A stretch of DNA of 42,164 nucleotides, taken from Pseudomonadota bacterium (GTDB taxonomy: Bacteria > Pseudomonadota > Gammaproteobacteria > Thiotrichales > Thiotrichaceae). Position 1 is the stretch's first letter; every line of letters starts with the position of its first letter. Under the pieces are notes generated by a model that saw only the letters and a program-made list of their open reading frames with translations, was not told where the DNA came from and ran no database searches. The stretch lies in the NCBI GenBank assembly GCA_002747455.1, contig PDPG01000021.1, positions 1 to 42,164 on the forward strand, written 5' to 3'. This document shows, piece after piece, positions 26,287 through 37,818 of this stretch. The position numbers were made by a program, and so were the translations under genes.

Positions 26287-26766
26287 TTAGTCGGGAACGC
26301 ACACAACGCATACCACGGCTGGCGGCTGAATGTATGTTGATTGCTGGTAAACTACCGATACAGTGTTGGCCTGTTGTTGTCGAGCCTGCCGAGCCGCCGC
26401 TGCGGCCTGCTGTGCTGCACGCTGTCTGGCAGCCCGCGCCTGTTGTGCGGCCAACTGCTGCTGTCGAATGATCTGTGCTTTTCTTGCTTCCGCAGCCTGC
26501 TGCCGTCTTTTCGCTTCAGCGCGGCGCTGCTGGTTTATGCGGCGCTGGTTCTCTAATGCTTTTTGTTGTCTGGCGCGCTGCTCTTGCAGGAACTTTTGAT
26601 TATTCTGGTGATTCACCGAGATTCTTGGAACAACGTAGGATTCCTGATGCGTGTGAACCTGAATAATCTGGGGATTATCAGGCACACATATCACATGTCC
26701 GTATGACTGCGCACTGCCCAATAACACGGCAGCACCCATGCTGAGTAATGACAAGGACTTAAACAT
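26287..26766 (-). CDS. Exported Arg/Gln/Ala-rich protein bracketed by CVPD motifs
   Basis: 159 aa with a signal peptide (MFKSLSLLSMGAAVLLGSAQSYG, about 23 aa) and GGAG 9 bases before the ATG. The mature protein starts with HVICVPDNPQI and ends with VVCVVCVPD at the very C-terminus, so the same CVPD tetrapeptide marks both ends. Between them residues ~57-135 are a highly basic, low-complexity helix of Arg, Gln and Ala (for example QRRINQQRRAEAKRRQQAAE), likely a long single helix or coiled coil. Nothing resembles a known enzyme. The end cysteines could link subunits by disulfides or bind metal. Its own terminator follows. Confidence 0.65.
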   Translation of the reverse strand: MFKSLSLLSMGAAVLLGSAQSYGHVICVPDNPQIIQVHTHQESYVVPRISVNHQNNQKFLQEQRARQQKALENQRRINQQRRAEAKRRQQAAEARKAQIIRQQQLAAQQARAARQRAAQQAAAAARQARQQQANTVSVVYQQSTYIQPPAVVCVVCVPD

Positions 26767-26934
26767 CTTATTATCTCCGTCTATTCGGGGTTATGTTAAA
26801 GAGGCGGCACATCCTGTACCGCTCACTCATTAAGACGGCAGTTACCTTGGCAAGTTCGCAATTGATTAAACATCATGCAGATAACTATTGATTATCAGAC
26901 AATCAACCCTTGATCATGGTGATAAAATAAGCTT

Positions 26935-27891
26935 TTAGCCTTGCTTTGATAGCCAAAAGTCCACCCCCTGAGCATTTAATTGACTATCCAGGGCGACCAG
27001 CTTTTTAACCTTATCATCCGGTTCAGTGCCGCCCAAACGGCGATACTCGCCCAATAAGTAGGCGGTAATTTCCTGATGAATAGTCTCAGCACGATTCTCA
27101 GCAAGCTGACGGTGTTTCTCTGCAATTTCCAGATAGCGATCAATACTATGCCTCAGTTGTGCTACAACATCATCGGTTGGCGTAATTCGACCAAAATGCG
27201 TCAAGTTAAACGCATGAGGCTTTAAGGATAACAAGCGATTAATGCTGGCGTGCAGTGCGTCAGGATCAAATTGCACAGGAGTCGTTGTGGCAAAGAGTAA
27301 AGGGCCAGACGGTGTGCTTAGGGCAGGGTAGCTGATGCCAAAGGTGTCACCGGAAAAGATAGTATTGCTCCGTAAATCATGGATGCAAAAGTGGTGGCGG
27401 GCATGTCCAGGAGTATCGTAAAAGCGCAGGGTACGACCGGCCAGAGTCAATTCAGTATTATCAGGTGCTTCAATAACCCGTGCTTTATCAATAGGTTTTA
27501 ATTCCCCGTATAGTCTTTTAAAGGTCTCCTCACCATAAACCGCAGTCGCGCCAGCAATTAGCTTGGTGGGATCAATCATGTGACGCGCACCTAAAGGATG
27601 TACCACAAAACTTGCCTTTGGGCACAGCTCCATGAGTGTTCCGGCTCCGCCTGCGTGATCTAAATGCACATGCGTCGGGATGATATAACGAACGGCCTGT
27701 TCATCAAGACCATATTCATTAAGCACGGACAAGATGATCGGTGCGGTGTGACAGGTCGCGGTTTCAATAATGGCACACTCATTACCTTCGATGATGAGGT
27801 AGACAGACGCAACCCCTGGACTCATGTATTCGGCATCAATGTGGATGATACCATCCCCCAAATCGGTAAACGTGGCAGATGTTGTTGTCAT
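26935..27891 (-). CDS. MBL-fold metallo-hydrolase
   Basis: A 318-aa metallo-beta-lactamase-fold hydrolase with the full metal-binding set: THVHLDHAGG (His74, His76, Asp78, His79), 'DTPGHARHH', 'FSGDTFG' and the final 'LTHFGR' histidine. The ~80-residue C-terminal helical extension ('DRYLEIAEKHRQLAENRAE') is typical of the glyoxalase II/teichoic-like hydrolase subgroup. The substrate is unknown. An exceptionally strong ribosome-binding site (GGAGGAGG) precedes the ATG. It is divergent from ppsR with an 82-bp gap. Confidence 0.9.
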   Translation of the reverse strand: MTTTSATFTDLGDGIIHIDAEYMSPGVASVYLIIEGNECAIIETATCHTAPIILSVLNEYGLDEQAVRYIIPTHVHLDHAGGAGTLMELCPKASFVVHPLGARHMIDPTKLIAGATAVYGEETFKRLYGELKPIDKARVIEAPDNTELTLAGRTLRFYDTPGHARHHFCIHDLRSNTIFSGDTFGISYPALSTPSGPLLFATTTPVQFDPDALHASINRLLSLKPHAFNLTHFGRITPTDDVVAQLRHSIDRYLEIAEKHRQLAENRAETIHQEITAYLLGEYRRLGGTEPDDKVKKLVALDSQLNAQGVDFWLSKQG

Positions 27892-27973
27892 GGATTTCCT
27901 CCTCCGGAATCAATAGAACAATATAATTGTTGTGCTACAATCGCCTCAACCAGATAGTTAGCGAGCTTGTACA

Positions 27974-28792
27974 ATGGATTGTGATGTATTTTTTGTGTCG
28001 GAAGGTACCGGTATTACAGCGGATGAGCTAGGCAGTAGTCTTCTGTCACAGTTTCCTCAGTGTAACTTTAATAAACGCTATCATCCATTTATAGATACCA
28101 TTGAAAAAGCAGAGAAGTTAGTGGCTTGTATCAATGAAGTGGCTGAATCACAAGTGACCAAGCCGTTGGTATTTGCGACAATGGCTAACAAGGAAATCAA
28201 CAAGATACTGTCTACTGCTAATGCAAATTATTACGAGGTATTTGACAATTATCTGGACAAGATTTCCGCGAATCTCGGCGTGCCGCCCAAGCGCGAGTCG
28301 GGGTTGATGCACAGTCTGGTGAATGAGCGCCAGTACGATGCGCGAATTGATGCGGTGAATTACACGCTGGCACATGATGATGCCATGGTGCTCAAGGGGC
28401 TTGATGAAGCAGATATTATCATGGTGGGTGTCTCCCGCTCTGGCAAAACCCCGACTTGTCTGTATCTGGCCCTAAAGTATGGCATCAAGGCGGCAAATTA
28501 TCCGCTGACCAGTGATGACTTTGACCGCCATCAATTCCCGAAAGAAATCCTGAAGTATAAAGAAAAATTAATTGTTACCACGATTAGTCCGCAACGCTTG
28601 CACCATATCCGTGAAAAACGCCGTCCTAACAGTCGTTATGCCTCCATGCCGGTGTGTGCATCCGAGATTAAAATGGCGATGGATATGTATGATCGTCACG
28701 GACTTTCCCCATTGGACGTAACCTCACAATCAGTTGAAGAATTAGCGACGCAAATAGTCAAGATTTACCGCCGCTTTAAGGATGTTGATTAA
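27974..28792 (+). CDS. ppsR: PEP synthase regulatory protein (kinase/pyrophosphorylase)
   Basis: A 272-aa DUF299/PSRP family protein. It inactivates PEP synthase by ADP-dependent phosphorylation of a threonine and reactivates it by phosphate-dependent dephosphorylation. Landmarks are 'VFFVSEGTGITADELGSSLLSQFP' at the N-terminus, the P-loop GVSRSGKTP (152-160), 'NYPLT' and 'YASMPVCASEIKMA'. The ATG fits the family N-terminus and has only a weak ribosome-binding site. It lies 92 bp upstream of ppsA, its expected target. Confidence 0.95.
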   Translation: MDCDVFFVSEGTGITADELGSSLLSQFPQCNFNKRYHPFIDTIEKAEKLVACINEVAESQVTKPLVFATMANKEINKILSTANANYYEVFDNYLDKISANLGVPPKRESGLMHSLVNERQYDARIDAVNYTLAHDDAMVLKGLDEADIIMVGVSRSGKTPTCLYLALKYGIKAANYPLTSDDFDRHQFPKEILKYKEKLIVTTISPQRLHHIREKRRPNSRYASMPVCASEIKMAMDMYDRHGLSPLDVTSQSVEELATQIVKIYRRFKDVD

Positions 28793-28884
28793 TTAAAGTG
28801 TGCAATTTACTCTAAGCCACCGGGGTTGATATATCCACCCCTGAGCCATATCCCAGTCATTACAAGGTACATCAAAGGTATACC

Positions 28885-31254
28885 ATGAAAAAATACATTA
28901 TTTGGCTAAATCAATTAGGCATTCACGACATTGACCATGTAGGCGGAAAAAATGCCTCACTCGGTGAAATGATTCAGAATTTAACCAAGCTTGGGGTGAA
29001 AGTTCCGGGTGGCTTTGCAACCACGTCGGAGGCTTATCAGGAGTTTCTGAAGCATGACGGTTTGAATGACCGGATCAATGCCATTCTGGATGAGCTGGAT
29101 GTTGATAACATTTTGGAGCTAAGTAAGGCAGGGGCACAAATTCGCGAGTGGATCATGAATATTCCGCTACAGCCAGCTTTTGAGGCAGCAATTGATGAAG
29201 CCTATGCCAAGTTAGAAGAAGAATATGGCAAAGATGTCACTTGGGCTGTGCGTTCGTCGGCCACGGCTGAGGATTTACCCGATGCTTCCTTCGCCGGTCA
29301 GCAGGAAACCTTCCTGAATATACACGGCTTGGCGGACATCAAAGTTGCCATTCGCCGTGTGTTCGCATCCTTGTTTACGGATCGAGCCATTGCTTACCGC
29401 GTCCACCAGGGTTTTGATCATGGACTGGTATCATTGTCAGCCGGTATCCAGAAAATGGTGCGCTCGGATATTGGTGCCAGTGGTGTCATGTTCTCACTCG
29501 ATACAGAGTCAGGTTTTGACAAGGTTGCCTTAATCACAGGTAGCTACGGCTTGGGAGAAATGGTAGTACAGGGTGCAGTTAATCCAGATGAATTTTATGT
29601 CTATAAAGACACGCTGGCCGCAGGTAAGCCCGCTGTACTGCGCCGTACTCTGGGAAGCAAGCTAATCGAAATGGTTTATGACGAAGCCGGTGATGAGCCC
29701 GTCAAGGTTATTGATGTGGATGCAGAGCGAAGTCGCCGCTATTGTATTAATGATGAGCAGGTGGAGGCGCTGGCACGTCAGGCGGTGATTATTGAACAAC
29801 ACTATAAGCGCCCTATGGATATTGAGTGGGCACTTGATGGTGTGGATGGTGAATTGTACATCGTTCAAGCACGACCAGAGACTGTTCAGAGTCAATCTGG
29901 AAATGTAATGGAACGCTATGAATTAAAAGAAAAAAAATCGGCCATTGTGGAGGGGCGTTCAATTGGTTCTCGCATCGGCTCCGGTACTGCCAAAATCATC
30001 ATGAGCATTGATGACATGGATCATATTCAACCGGGTGATGTGTTGGTGACTGATATGACAGACCCCGATTGGGAGCCTATCATGAAGCGGGCATCGGCGA
30101 TCGTGACTAATCGTGGCGGTCGTACCTGCCACGCAGCAATCATCGCACGGGAGTTAGGTGTGCCGGCGGTAGTAGGTTGTGGTAACGCAACTGAAATCAT
30201 TGAAGATGGCAAAGATGTGACAGTTTCCTGCGCGGAAGGGGATACGGGTTATATCTACCCTGGCTTGATTCCATTTGAGGTGACGCGCACTGAACTGAAG
30301 GATATGCCTGAGCTGCCCGTCAAGGTCATGATGAATGTGGGAAATCCCGATCGTGCTTTTGACTTCTGTCAAGAACCTAACCACGGTGTCGGTCTGGCAC
30401 GCATGGAATTTATCATCAACAATATGATTGGTATTCATCCTCGTGCTTTGCTTGAACTGGATAAGCAGCCAGAGAATTTGCAGGCCATTATCCGTAAGCG
30501 CACAGATGCCTATGCTTCACCAAGAGAGTTTTTTATTCAGAAAATTGTTGAGGGTGTTTCAAGCATTGCTGCGGCTTTCTACCCAAAACCAGTCATCTTG
30601 CGCATGTCTGATTTTAAATCAAACGAATATGCCAATCTGATTGCCGGTGAGCATTATGAGCCGGATGAAGAGAATCCAATGCTTGGTTTCCGTGGTGCTT
30701 CCCGTTACATTGACCCTGAGTTCCGCTCTTGTTTCGATATGGAGTGTGAAGCCATTAAGCGTGTTCGCAACGATATGGGCTTTGATAATGTAGAGGTCAT
30801 GGTTCCGTTTGTTCGCACACTGGATGAGGCGCAGTCGGTCACTCAGTTGTTAGCGGAAAATGGCTTGGGTCGTGGCGAGAATGGCTTACGTCACATTATG
30901 ATGTGCGAATTACCATCTAATGCGATTCTGGCAGAAGAATTCCTTGAGTACTTCGATGGCTTCTCGATTGGCTCCAACGATATGACGCAATTGACTCTGG
31001 GGCTGGATCGTGACTCTGCCTTGGTTGCGAACAGCTTCGATGAACGTGATCCAGCGGTTAAAGCCATGCTAAAACTGGCGATTGAAGCATGTAACAAGCA
31101 AGGGAAATATATTGGTATCTGCGGACAAGGGCCATCTGACCACGCCGATCTTGCTGAATGGCTGATGGATCAGGGAATTAGCAGCGTCTCACTGAATCCT
31201 GATACGGTGGTCAGCACGTGGCTGGATCTGGCTGAACACAAGAAAGGCGGCTAG
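28885..31254 (+). CDS. ppsA: Phosphoenolpyruvate synthase
   Basis: A 789-aa enzyme converting pyruvate, ATP and water to PEP, AMP and phosphate for gluconeogenesis. It has an N-terminal ATP-grasp nucleotide-binding domain ('[11 protein letters not shown]', '[21 protein letters not shown]'). The central phosphohistidine domain is '[15 protein letters not shown]' with His416 and the regulatory Thr just before it. The C-terminal TIM barrel has '[10 protein letters not shown]' and active-site Cys746. AAGG lies 7 bases before the ATG. Paired with ppsR upstream. The gene is convergent with aat with only 11 bp between. Confidence 0.97.
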   Translation: MKKYIIWLNQLGIHDIDHVGGKNASLGEMIQNLTKLGVKVPGGFATTSEAYQEFLKHDGLNDRINAILDELDVDNILELSKAGAQIREWIMNIPLQPAFEAAIDEAYAKLEEEYGKDVTWAVRSSATAEDLPDASFAGQQETFLNIHGLADIKVAIRRVFASLFTDRAIAYRVHQGFDHGLVSLSAGIQKMVRSDIGASGVMFSLDTESGFDKVALITGSYGLGEMVVQGAVNPDEFYVYKDTLAAGKPAVLRRTLGSKLIEMVYDEAGDEPVKVIDVDAERSRRYCINDEQVEALARQAVIIEQHYKRPMDIEWALDGVDGELYIVQARPETVQSQSGNVMERYELKEKKSAIVEGRSIGSRIGSGTAKIIMSIDDMDHIQPGDVLVTDMTDPDWEPIMKRASAIVTNRGGRTCHAAIIARELGVPAVVGCGNATEIIEDGKDVTVSCAEGDTGYIYPGLIPFEVTRTELKDMPELPVKVMMNVGNPDRAFDFCQEPNHGVGLARMEFIINNMIGIHPRALLELDKQPENLQAIIRKRTDAYASPREFFIQKIVEGVSSIAAAFYPKPVILRMSDFKSNEYANLIAGEHYEPDEENPMLGFRGASRYIDPEFRSCFDMECEAIKRVRNDMGFDNVEVMVPFVRTLDEAQSVTQLLAENGLGRGENGLRHIMMCELPSNAILAEEFLEYFDGFSIGSNDMTQLTLGLDRDSALVANSFDERDPAVKAMLKLAIEACNKQGKYIGICGQGPSDHADLAEWLMDQGISSVSLNPDTVVSTWLDLAEHKKGG

Positions 31255-31265
31255 CCAGTTATTGC

Positions 31266-32015
31266 TCAGTCGGTTTGTTGCGGATGCCAGCGTGACAAAT
31301 CGACTGAGGGGTCAAACACCCAATCTGCATGCAGCGGAGCGGGTGTGGACTTCAGAATGTTTAAGTACTCTTTCCTTGGGATATTCACTGCTCCTAAACT
31401 CAGCAGGTGATTGTTCTCAATCTGACAATCAATGATGCGGTAGCCTTGCTGTTGGGCATACCAAGCGAGTGCCACGAATGCAATTTTTGATGTATCACGT
31501 TCGGTGCTGAACATCGACTCTCCACTAAACACCGCACCGCTGCTCACGCCATACAGGCCTCCAACCAACTTATCGTTACGGTTATAAACTTCCACAGAAT
31601 GAGCAACGCCTATTTCATGTAAACGGCAGTAGGCATATTGCATGTCTTCTGAAATCCATGTTCCGTCACTGTAAGCTCTGGTGTCTGCACATGCTCTTAT
31701 AACCTCTCTAAAATTTTTATCAAAAACGATAGAGTAACCCTTATTTCTAATACTTTTTCTCAGGCTTCGAGTAATACGAATATCTTCTGGAAACAGTACA
31801 GAACGTGGATCAGGATTCCACCAGCAGATAGGCTCACCTTCGTTATACCAAGGAAAAATACCGGACCGATAAGCATTAATTAGACGTGAGGGTGACAGAT
31901 CACCACCCACTGCGATGAAGCCATTAGGCTCTTCCCACGCCATTTCAGGCGGTGGGAAGGGCTCATATTTGGCGTAAGGGTCAAGATAAACTATTTCAGT
32001 ATTAGGATTAGGCAT
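31266..32015 (-). CDS. aat: Leucyl/phenylalanyl-tRNA-protein transferase
   Basis: A 249-aa N-degron enzyme adding Leu or Phe from aminoacyl-tRNA to proteins with N-terminal Lys or Arg for ClpS/ClpAP degradation. Motifs are 'FPPPEMAWEEPNGFIAVGGDLSP', 'YRSGIFPWYNEGEPICWWNPDPRSVLFP', 'DGTWISEDMQYAY' and 'HSVEVY...LVGGLYGVSSGAVFSGESMFS'. It follows trxB on the minus strand after a 13-bp gap. The ribosome-binding site is weak. Confidence 0.96.
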   Translation of the reverse strand: MPNPNTEIVYLDPYAKYEPFPPPEMAWEEPNGFIAVGGDLSPSRLINAYRSGIFPWYNEGEPICWWNPDPRSVLFPEDIRITRSLRKSIRNKGYSIVFDKNFREVIRACADTRAYSDGTWISEDMQYAYCRLHEIGVAHSVEVYNRNDKLVGGLYGVSSGAVFSGESMFSTERDTSKIAFVALAWYAQQQGYRIIDCQIENNHLLSLGAVNIPRKEYLNILKSTPAPLHADWVFDPSVDLSRWHPQQTD

Positions 32016-32028
32016 TTAGCGGTATTTA

Positions 32029-33012
<984 letters not shown>

Positions 33013-33097
33013 TTATGAGTCCGGCATATGCTATGTAAAGGAGGCTTCAAGGTAAAGCTTAGCCAGAATAATTATTCTTTTTCTTTGGCTAAGGCTT

Positions 33098-33103
33098 TAT
33101 AAT
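33098..33103 (+). promoter_or_regulatory. Putative ftsK promoter -10
   Basis: A perfect TATAAT followed by CC lies 111 bases before the ftsK start, in the trxB-ftsK divergent region. The -35 region (TTCTTT around 33075) is poor, so only the -10 is credible. Confidence 0.35.
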
Positions 33104-33213
33104 CCTCAGTCCGATATAGATGCACAATAGTTTGGAATCTAAAACGACAAACCGGGCGAACAAAATTAGCACTTCTTAAAACGGGCAATAAAAAGAACTT
33201 CATGGAGTAGGTT

Positions 33214-35868
33214 TTGGCGGGTAATGGAATAAAAAGTAAACTCAATGATCAAAAACTGACTAGCCTACAGCAGGTCAGTATCTTATTTTTCTCTTGTCTA
33301 AGTGCAGTCATCTTGTTGGCTCTGGTGTCCTTCAATCCCAATGATCCAAGCTTTATCCACTTCGATAGTAATGGCATTATCCAAAATAAAGCAGGTCCCG
33401 CAGGGGCTTATTTGTCGAGTATTCTCATTGGCTTTTTTGGTAACCTTGCTTACTTAATCCCCATTTCGTTGCTGTACCTTGGTTTTTTCCTGTTCAGGCC
33501 ACTGCCAAATAGTGGCGGGTTGAACACATGGCTGACAGTATTGGGTGTTTTTCTTGCACTCTTATGCGGGTGTGGCTTGGTGACCTTACTCTGGCCAGAT
33601 AGCAACCTGACGTTTAAGGCAGGTGGGCTGTTGGGTTTGATGGTGGCCAAGGCATTTGTGGCTGTGCTAGGAGATTTTGGCTCAACGGTTGCATTACTTT
33701 GTGGCTTCCTTGCTGGCTTAACACTGCTTTTAGATATTTCCTGGTTAAATGTCATTGAAAAAGTAGGTGAGTGGGTGCTTTGGGGCTTTGAAAAGTTGCT
33801 GGGAGAAAGAGCGGAGAATGCAGCTACAGCGACTGGGCAAAGTGCAGCAGCGAAACCTAAAAAGCCACGGCTTTCCATGCCGAAGTTGAGCATAGGGTCC
33901 AGCAAGCCAAAGCAAGGTAGTGCCACTGTTGATAAGACCCAAAAGGCCAGTACAAAAAAAGCGGCAAAGCAGACTATTGGTGACAATGATGCCGAGGACT
34001 CTGGTGAATCCAAAACACCTTGGTATACTGCGGTAGCCGCTAGTGCAGGTAACTTGTTGAACCGCAAGGAGCGTGTGAAAGAATCTGTTTCCACCATTGA
34101 TGATGAAGCAGAGGATGAGCCTCATCACGAAGATGCTATCCCGACCATTCGTGAAGTAGTGGATGTACCACGGGAAAATAAAGAAGTGTTGAGTGCCCCC
34201 TTGGATATCATCGGCAAGTCTGAGGTGCATCATCAGGACGAAGAAGCAGATGATGGTCTGAACCCAGTGGTTTTACCAGGCGCAGCGAAGGCTAAATCCA
34301 CTAAGAAGACAGCTCGTACATCATCATCAGGCAACAAAAAAACACGCTTGACCAAGCCGAAAAGTGAGCAACTCGGTTTATTGCCGCCACTGGAAATTTT
34401 ACAGCCCGCTCCACAGAACCAGGGCAAGTTCTCCGACCAGCAGCTTGATAAGCTGGCACAGGATATCCAAACCACCTTATCGGATTATGGCATTCACGGG
34501 GTTGAAGTCGTGGATCGCTATCCGGGACCAGTCGTGACTCGCTTCGAGTTGGCATTACCTCCCGGAACCAAGGTGAGCCGCATTTCAGGCTTGGCCAAGG
34601 ATATTGCGCGGAGCATGCGTGTACAAAGTATTCGTATTGTTGAGGTAATTCCGGGCAAAACCACGATTGGCTTGGAAATACCGAATGACACACGCGAATT
34701 GGTCGCTATCAGTGAGATTTTAAATGCGCCGGTTTACCAGCAATCTAAGGCACCGTTGACTCTGGCGATGGGGAAAACGATTGCGGGTAATCCAGCCATT
34801 GCCGACTTATCCAAGATGCCACACGTTTTGGTCGCAGGCACCACAGGCTCCGGTAAATCGGTGGCGGTGAATGTCATGATTTTAAGCTTGCTATACAAAT
34901 CTTCACCTGAAAAAGTCAAGCTGATCCTGATTGATCCCAAGATGCTGGAGTTGAGTATCTACGAGGGGATTCCGCATCTGTTGACATCGGTTGTGACCGA
35001 CATGAAGGATGCCGCAAATGCCCTTCGTTGGTGTGTTGGGGAGATGGAAAAGCGGTATGCCGCAATGTCTTATATGAAGGTACGGAACATTGCTGGCTAT
35101 AACCAGAAAGTTCAGGAGGCTATCGACCGTGGTGAGCCGATTACCGACCCCAGTTTTGATCCAACACAGCATATTGATACCCGGCCAAATATTTTAAAGC
35201 CCTATCCATACATTGTGGTTGTCATTGATGAGTTTGCCGACATGATCATGGTTGTTGGCAAGAAGGTTGAGGAATTGATTGCGAGACTGGCGCAAAAAGC
35301 ACGTGCATCGGGCATTCACTTGGTTTTGGCAACACAACGTCCCTCTGTTGATGTAATTACTGGCTTAATCAAAGCCAATATTCCTTCCCGCATTGCTTTT
35401 CAGGTATCTACTAAAGTGGATTCTCGAACCATCTTGGATCAGGGCGGGGCAGAACAATTACTGGGTAACGGTGACATGCTGTATCTGCCACCGGGAACCG
35501 GTTTGCCACAGCGTGTTCACGGGGCATTTGTCAGTGATGAAGAAGTTGAGGAAGTCGTTGAGTTTCTCAAAGAGAATGGGGAACCCGAATATCTGGACGA
35601 TGTCCTACAGGACACCGGCGGGGTGAGTGCTGCAATTCCTGGACTGGAGCCTTTGGCCGATACAGAAGGGGATGAGCTGTATGATCAGGGTGTTGCTATT
35701 GTGACGGAATCACGGCGCGCCTCGATATCGTACCTGCAACGTCGTTTGAAGATTGGGTACAACCGCGCGGCCTCAATGATTGAGGATATGGAGAAAGCCG
35801 GTGTTGTGAGTGAAGTGCAGTCCAATGGAACGCGCGAAGTACTGGCACCACCACCTGTTAAAGACTGA
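33214..35868 (+). CDS. ftsK: DNA translocase FtsK
   Basis: An 884-aa septal DNA pump that clears chromosomes through the closing septum and activates XerCD at dif. The start is TTG at 33214, supported by GGAG about 6 bases upstream; no in-frame ATG precedes the conserved N-terminus. The N-terminal ~170 residues contain four membrane helices, followed by a charged Lys/Ala/Thr-rich linker (about 200-385). The RecA-like motor has Walker A GTTGSGKS (542-549) and Walker [12 protein letters not shown] (666-676). The C-terminal winged-helix gamma domain (about 823-884, '[21 protein letters not shown]') would read KOPS. The short linker, compared with E. coli FtsK (about 1330 aa), is common outside enterics. 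Confidence 0.95.
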   Translation: MAGNGIKSKLNDQKLTSLQQVSILFFSCLSAVILLALVSFNPNDPSFIHFDSNGIIQNKAGPAGAYLSSILIGFFGNLAYLIPISLLYLGFFLFRPLPNSGGLNTWLTVLGVFLALLCGCGLVTLLWPDSNLTFKAGGLLGLMVAKAFVAVLGDFGSTVALLCGFLAGLTLLLDISWLNVIEKVGEWVLWGFEKLLGERAENAATATGQSAAAKPKKPRLSMPKLSIGSSKPKQGSATVDKTQKASTKKAAKQTIGDNDAEDSGESKTPWYTAVAASAGNLLNRKERVKESVSTIDDEAEDEPHHEDAIPTIREVVDVPRENKEVLSAPLDIIGKSEVHHQDEEADDGLNPVVLPGAAKAKSTKKTARTSSSGNKKTRLTKPKSEQLGLLPPLEILQPAPQNQGKFSDQQLDKLAQDIQTTLSDYGIHGVEVVDRYPGPVVTRFELALPPGTKVSRISGLAKDIARSMRVQSIRIVEVIPGKTTIGLEIPNDTRELVAISEILNAPVYQQSKAPLTLAMGKTIAGNPAIADLSKMPHVLVAGTTGSGKSVAVNVMILSLLYKSSPEKVKLILIDPKMLELSIYEGIPHLLTSVVTDMKDAANALRWCVGEMEKRYAAMSYMKVRNIAGYNQKVQEAIDRGEPITDPSFDPTQHIDTRPNILKPYPYIVVVIDEFADMIMVVGKKVEELIARLAQKARASGIHLVLATQRPSVDVITGLIKANIPSRIAFQVSTKVDSRTILDQGGAEQLLGNGDMLYLPPGTGLPQRVHGAFVSDEEVEEVVEFLKENGEPEYLDDVLQDTGGVSAAIPGLEPLADTEGDELYDQGVAIVTESRRASISYLQRRLKIGYNRAASMIEDMEKAGVVSEVQSNGTREVLAPPPVKD

Positions 35869-35876
35869 GGTAATGA

Positions 35877-36506
35877 ATGAAAAAAACAATAGTAACAACA
35901 CTGCTGGTATTAGGAATGGGCGCACAGGCAATGGCGGCGGATAGTCCGGCTCGTCAGCGTTTGGATGCTTTCTTTACAAAAGTAAACAGCCTGAAGGGGA
36001 GTTTCACCCAGCGCGTTTATGACAAGAGAGGTGCTGTTATTCAAAACAGTAGTGGTTTGTTGTACCTGAGCCGTCCCGGACGGTTCCGTTGGGTATATAT
36101 GAGACCTGAGCCTCAAGAAATTGTTAGCGATGGCAGAAATGTCTGGGTCTACGATGAAGAACTGGAGCAGGTGACAATTAAGCCGGTATCCGCAGCCGTG
36201 ACCGCAACACCCGCAGCGGTCTTAACCAGAAGAGATCCCCCGGGCTTCCGTTTTCACATTAAGCAACTGCCATCAAAGGGTGGGCAGGACTGGTTTAAGT
36301 TGGTTCCAAAGGCCGCGAATCGCGATTTCAAATTTATCGAAATGGGTCTGGATGCGAGAGGCCAGCTCAAGCGCATGGTGATGCACGATCAACTGGGACA
36401 ACGCACCGAGCTAAACTTAAATATGCAGCATAATGTTCCGATTAGTGGCGGCACTTTCTATTTTCAGATACCAAAGGGCACCGATGTTATCGGTCGAGCG
36501 CGGTGA
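35877..36506 (+). CDS. lolA: Outer-membrane lipoprotein carrier protein LolA
   Basis: A 209-aa periplasmic chaperone that ferries lipoproteins from LolCDE to LolB. The signal peptide is MKKTIVTTLLVLGMGAQAMAA (about 21 aa). Family features are 'LKGSFTQRVYD', 'GLLYLSRPGRFRWVY', 'IVSDGRNVWVYDEELEQVTI' and 'GQRTELNLN'. GAGG lies 6 bases before the ATG, and the gene starts 8 bp after the ftsK stop, so it is in the same operon. A strong terminator follows. Confidence 0.93.
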   Translation: MKKTIVTTLLVLGMGAQAMAADSPARQRLDAFFTKVNSLKGSFTQRVYDKRGAVIQNSSGLLYLSRPGRFRWVYMRPEPQEIVSDGRNVWVYDEELEQVTIKPVSAAVTATPAAVLTRRDPPGFRFHIKQLPSKGGQDWFKLVPKAANRDFKFIEMGLDARGQLKRMVMHDQLGQRTELNLNMQHNVPISGGTFYFQIPKGTDVIGRAR

Positions 36507-36560
36507 TAATTATTTGAAGGAGTCGCTGAGTTAGATCAGTACTTTCTGAGTGTTTGTTAT

Positions 36561-36596
36561 AAAAAAAGCCACCAAGTAGTATGGGTGGCTTTTTTT
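36561..36596 (+). terminator. Rho-independent terminator of ftsK-lolA
   Basis: GCCACC (36568-36573) pairs with GGTGGC (36584-36589), flanked by A7 before and T7 after. The stem can extend to 13 bp with a 10-base loop. The A/T symmetry means it could work on both strands. Confidence 0.92.
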
Positions 36597-36671
36597 ATGC
36601 CGCATGTTTTTGTCCACCTTCGCTTGGTGTAGACTCACGACAATCTTGCCTAACCTGACGGAGATATCACC

Positions 36672-37763
36672 ATGGCAGAGCTTTCAGTCGCAATTATCGA
36701 AGCACAACTTAAAGCCGTGAAGGATCGTTATCTTGAAAAGGATATTGTTACTAACAAAGCTGTTAAAGCCATTGATATTGAAGGCAATAAAGTATCGGTG
36801 AGGGTGGAGCTTGGCTATCCAGCGGGAAACTATCGCGAAGAATTAAAGCACGATATTGAAGTAGCTTTATCGGGAATAACGGGGGTTACTGAGACTGACG
36901 TAACGGTGGAACAGCAGGTTGCTGCACACGCTGTACAGAAAACCCTGAAGCGAATTGAGGGCATTAAAAATATTATTGCGATTGCCTCTGGCAAAGGCGG
37001 GGTTGGTAAATCCACTACCTCGGTAAACCTCGCACTGGCATTAGCTAATGACGGCGCTCAGGTGGGTATTCTGGATGCCGATATTTACGGCCCAAGTCAG
37101 CCACGTATGCTGGGTATTTCTGGAAAACCAGAATCGCTTGACGGTAACACCTTGGAGCCAATGCAAAATTACCATGTAAAAGCGATGTCCATTGGTTTTC
37201 TTATCGACGAAGGCACGCCCATGATTTGGCGAGGCCCGATGGTTACCCAGGCTCTTGAACAGCTATTAAAAGATACAAACTGGGGGAAGTTGGATTACTT
37301 AATTGTTGACTTGCCGCCGGGAACTGGCGATACGCAGCTAACTCTATCCCAAAAGATTCCCGTAAGTGGCGCCATTATTGTCACCACGCCTCAAGACATT
37401 GCCTTACTGGATGCCCGTAAAGGGCTGGAAATGTTTAGGAAGGTCAAAGTGCCTGTACTGGGTATCGTTGAAAATATGAGCATGCATATTTGCAGTCAAT
37501 GTGGTCACGCTGAACCTATTTTTGGACAAGGAGGAGGGGAGAGGATGTCAGATGAATACGATGTCAATCTCCTTGGCTCGTTACCACTGGATATTCGTAT
37601 TCGGGAGCATGCCGATAGTGGGCATCCATCTGTGGTGACCGATCCTGATGGGAAAATTAGCATGATCTATCGTGATATTGCCCGCAAAATGTCGGCGCAA
37701 CTGGCTGAAAAAGCTAAAGATTACAGTGCAAAATTCCCGAATATTGTGATTCAAAATACTTAA
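36672..37763 (+). CDS. apbC: Fe-S cluster carrier ATPase (Mrp/ApbC family)
   Basis: A 363-aa P-loop ATPase that carries Fe-S clusters to target proteins. The N-terminal ~85 residues are an FSCA/DUF59-type domain. The deviant Walker A is SGKGGVGKSTTSVNLAL (GKGGVGKS 107-114). The C-terminal cluster-binding pair is Cys274 and Cys277 (MHICSQCGH). 'LDADIYGPSQPRMLG' and 'DLPPGTGDTQLTL' are canonical. GGAG lies 8 bases before the ATG. Upstream of dcd, a conserved gammaproteobacterial neighbourhood. Confidence 0.95.
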   Translation: MAELSVAIIEAQLKAVKDRYLEKDIVTNKAVKAIDIEGNKVSVRVELGYPAGNYREELKHDIEVALSGITGVTETDVTVEQQVAAHAVQKTLKRIEGIKNIIAIASGKGGVGKSTTSVNLALALANDGAQVGILDADIYGPSQPRMLGISGKPESLDGNTLEPMQNYHVKAMSIGFLIDEGTPMIWRGPMVTQALEQLLKDTNWGKLDYLIVDLPPGTGDTQLTLSQKIPVSGAIIVTTPQDIALLDARKGLEMFRKVKVPVLGIVENMSMHICSQCGHAEPIFGQGGGERMSDEYDVNLLGSLPLDIRIREHADSGHPSVVTDPDGKISMIYRDIARKMSAQLAEKAKDYSAKFPNIVIQNT

Positions 37764-37818
37764 AAGTTAAGGGCTGCTCGTATTTATTGTGCGACCTTTT
37801 TGGTTTACCATTCCACGA

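Noticed and set aside
26341..26666. Cys/Ala/Leu-rich plus-strand ORFs opposite the Arg/Gln-rich protein
   Set aside because: Mirror images of a low-complexity coding region; no start signals, and composition is an artefact.
33450..34233. Minus-strand ORFs of 215 and 162 codons inside ftsK
   Set aside because: They are antisense to the FtsK membrane and linker region. Low-complexity composition explains the open frames, and no family features are seen.
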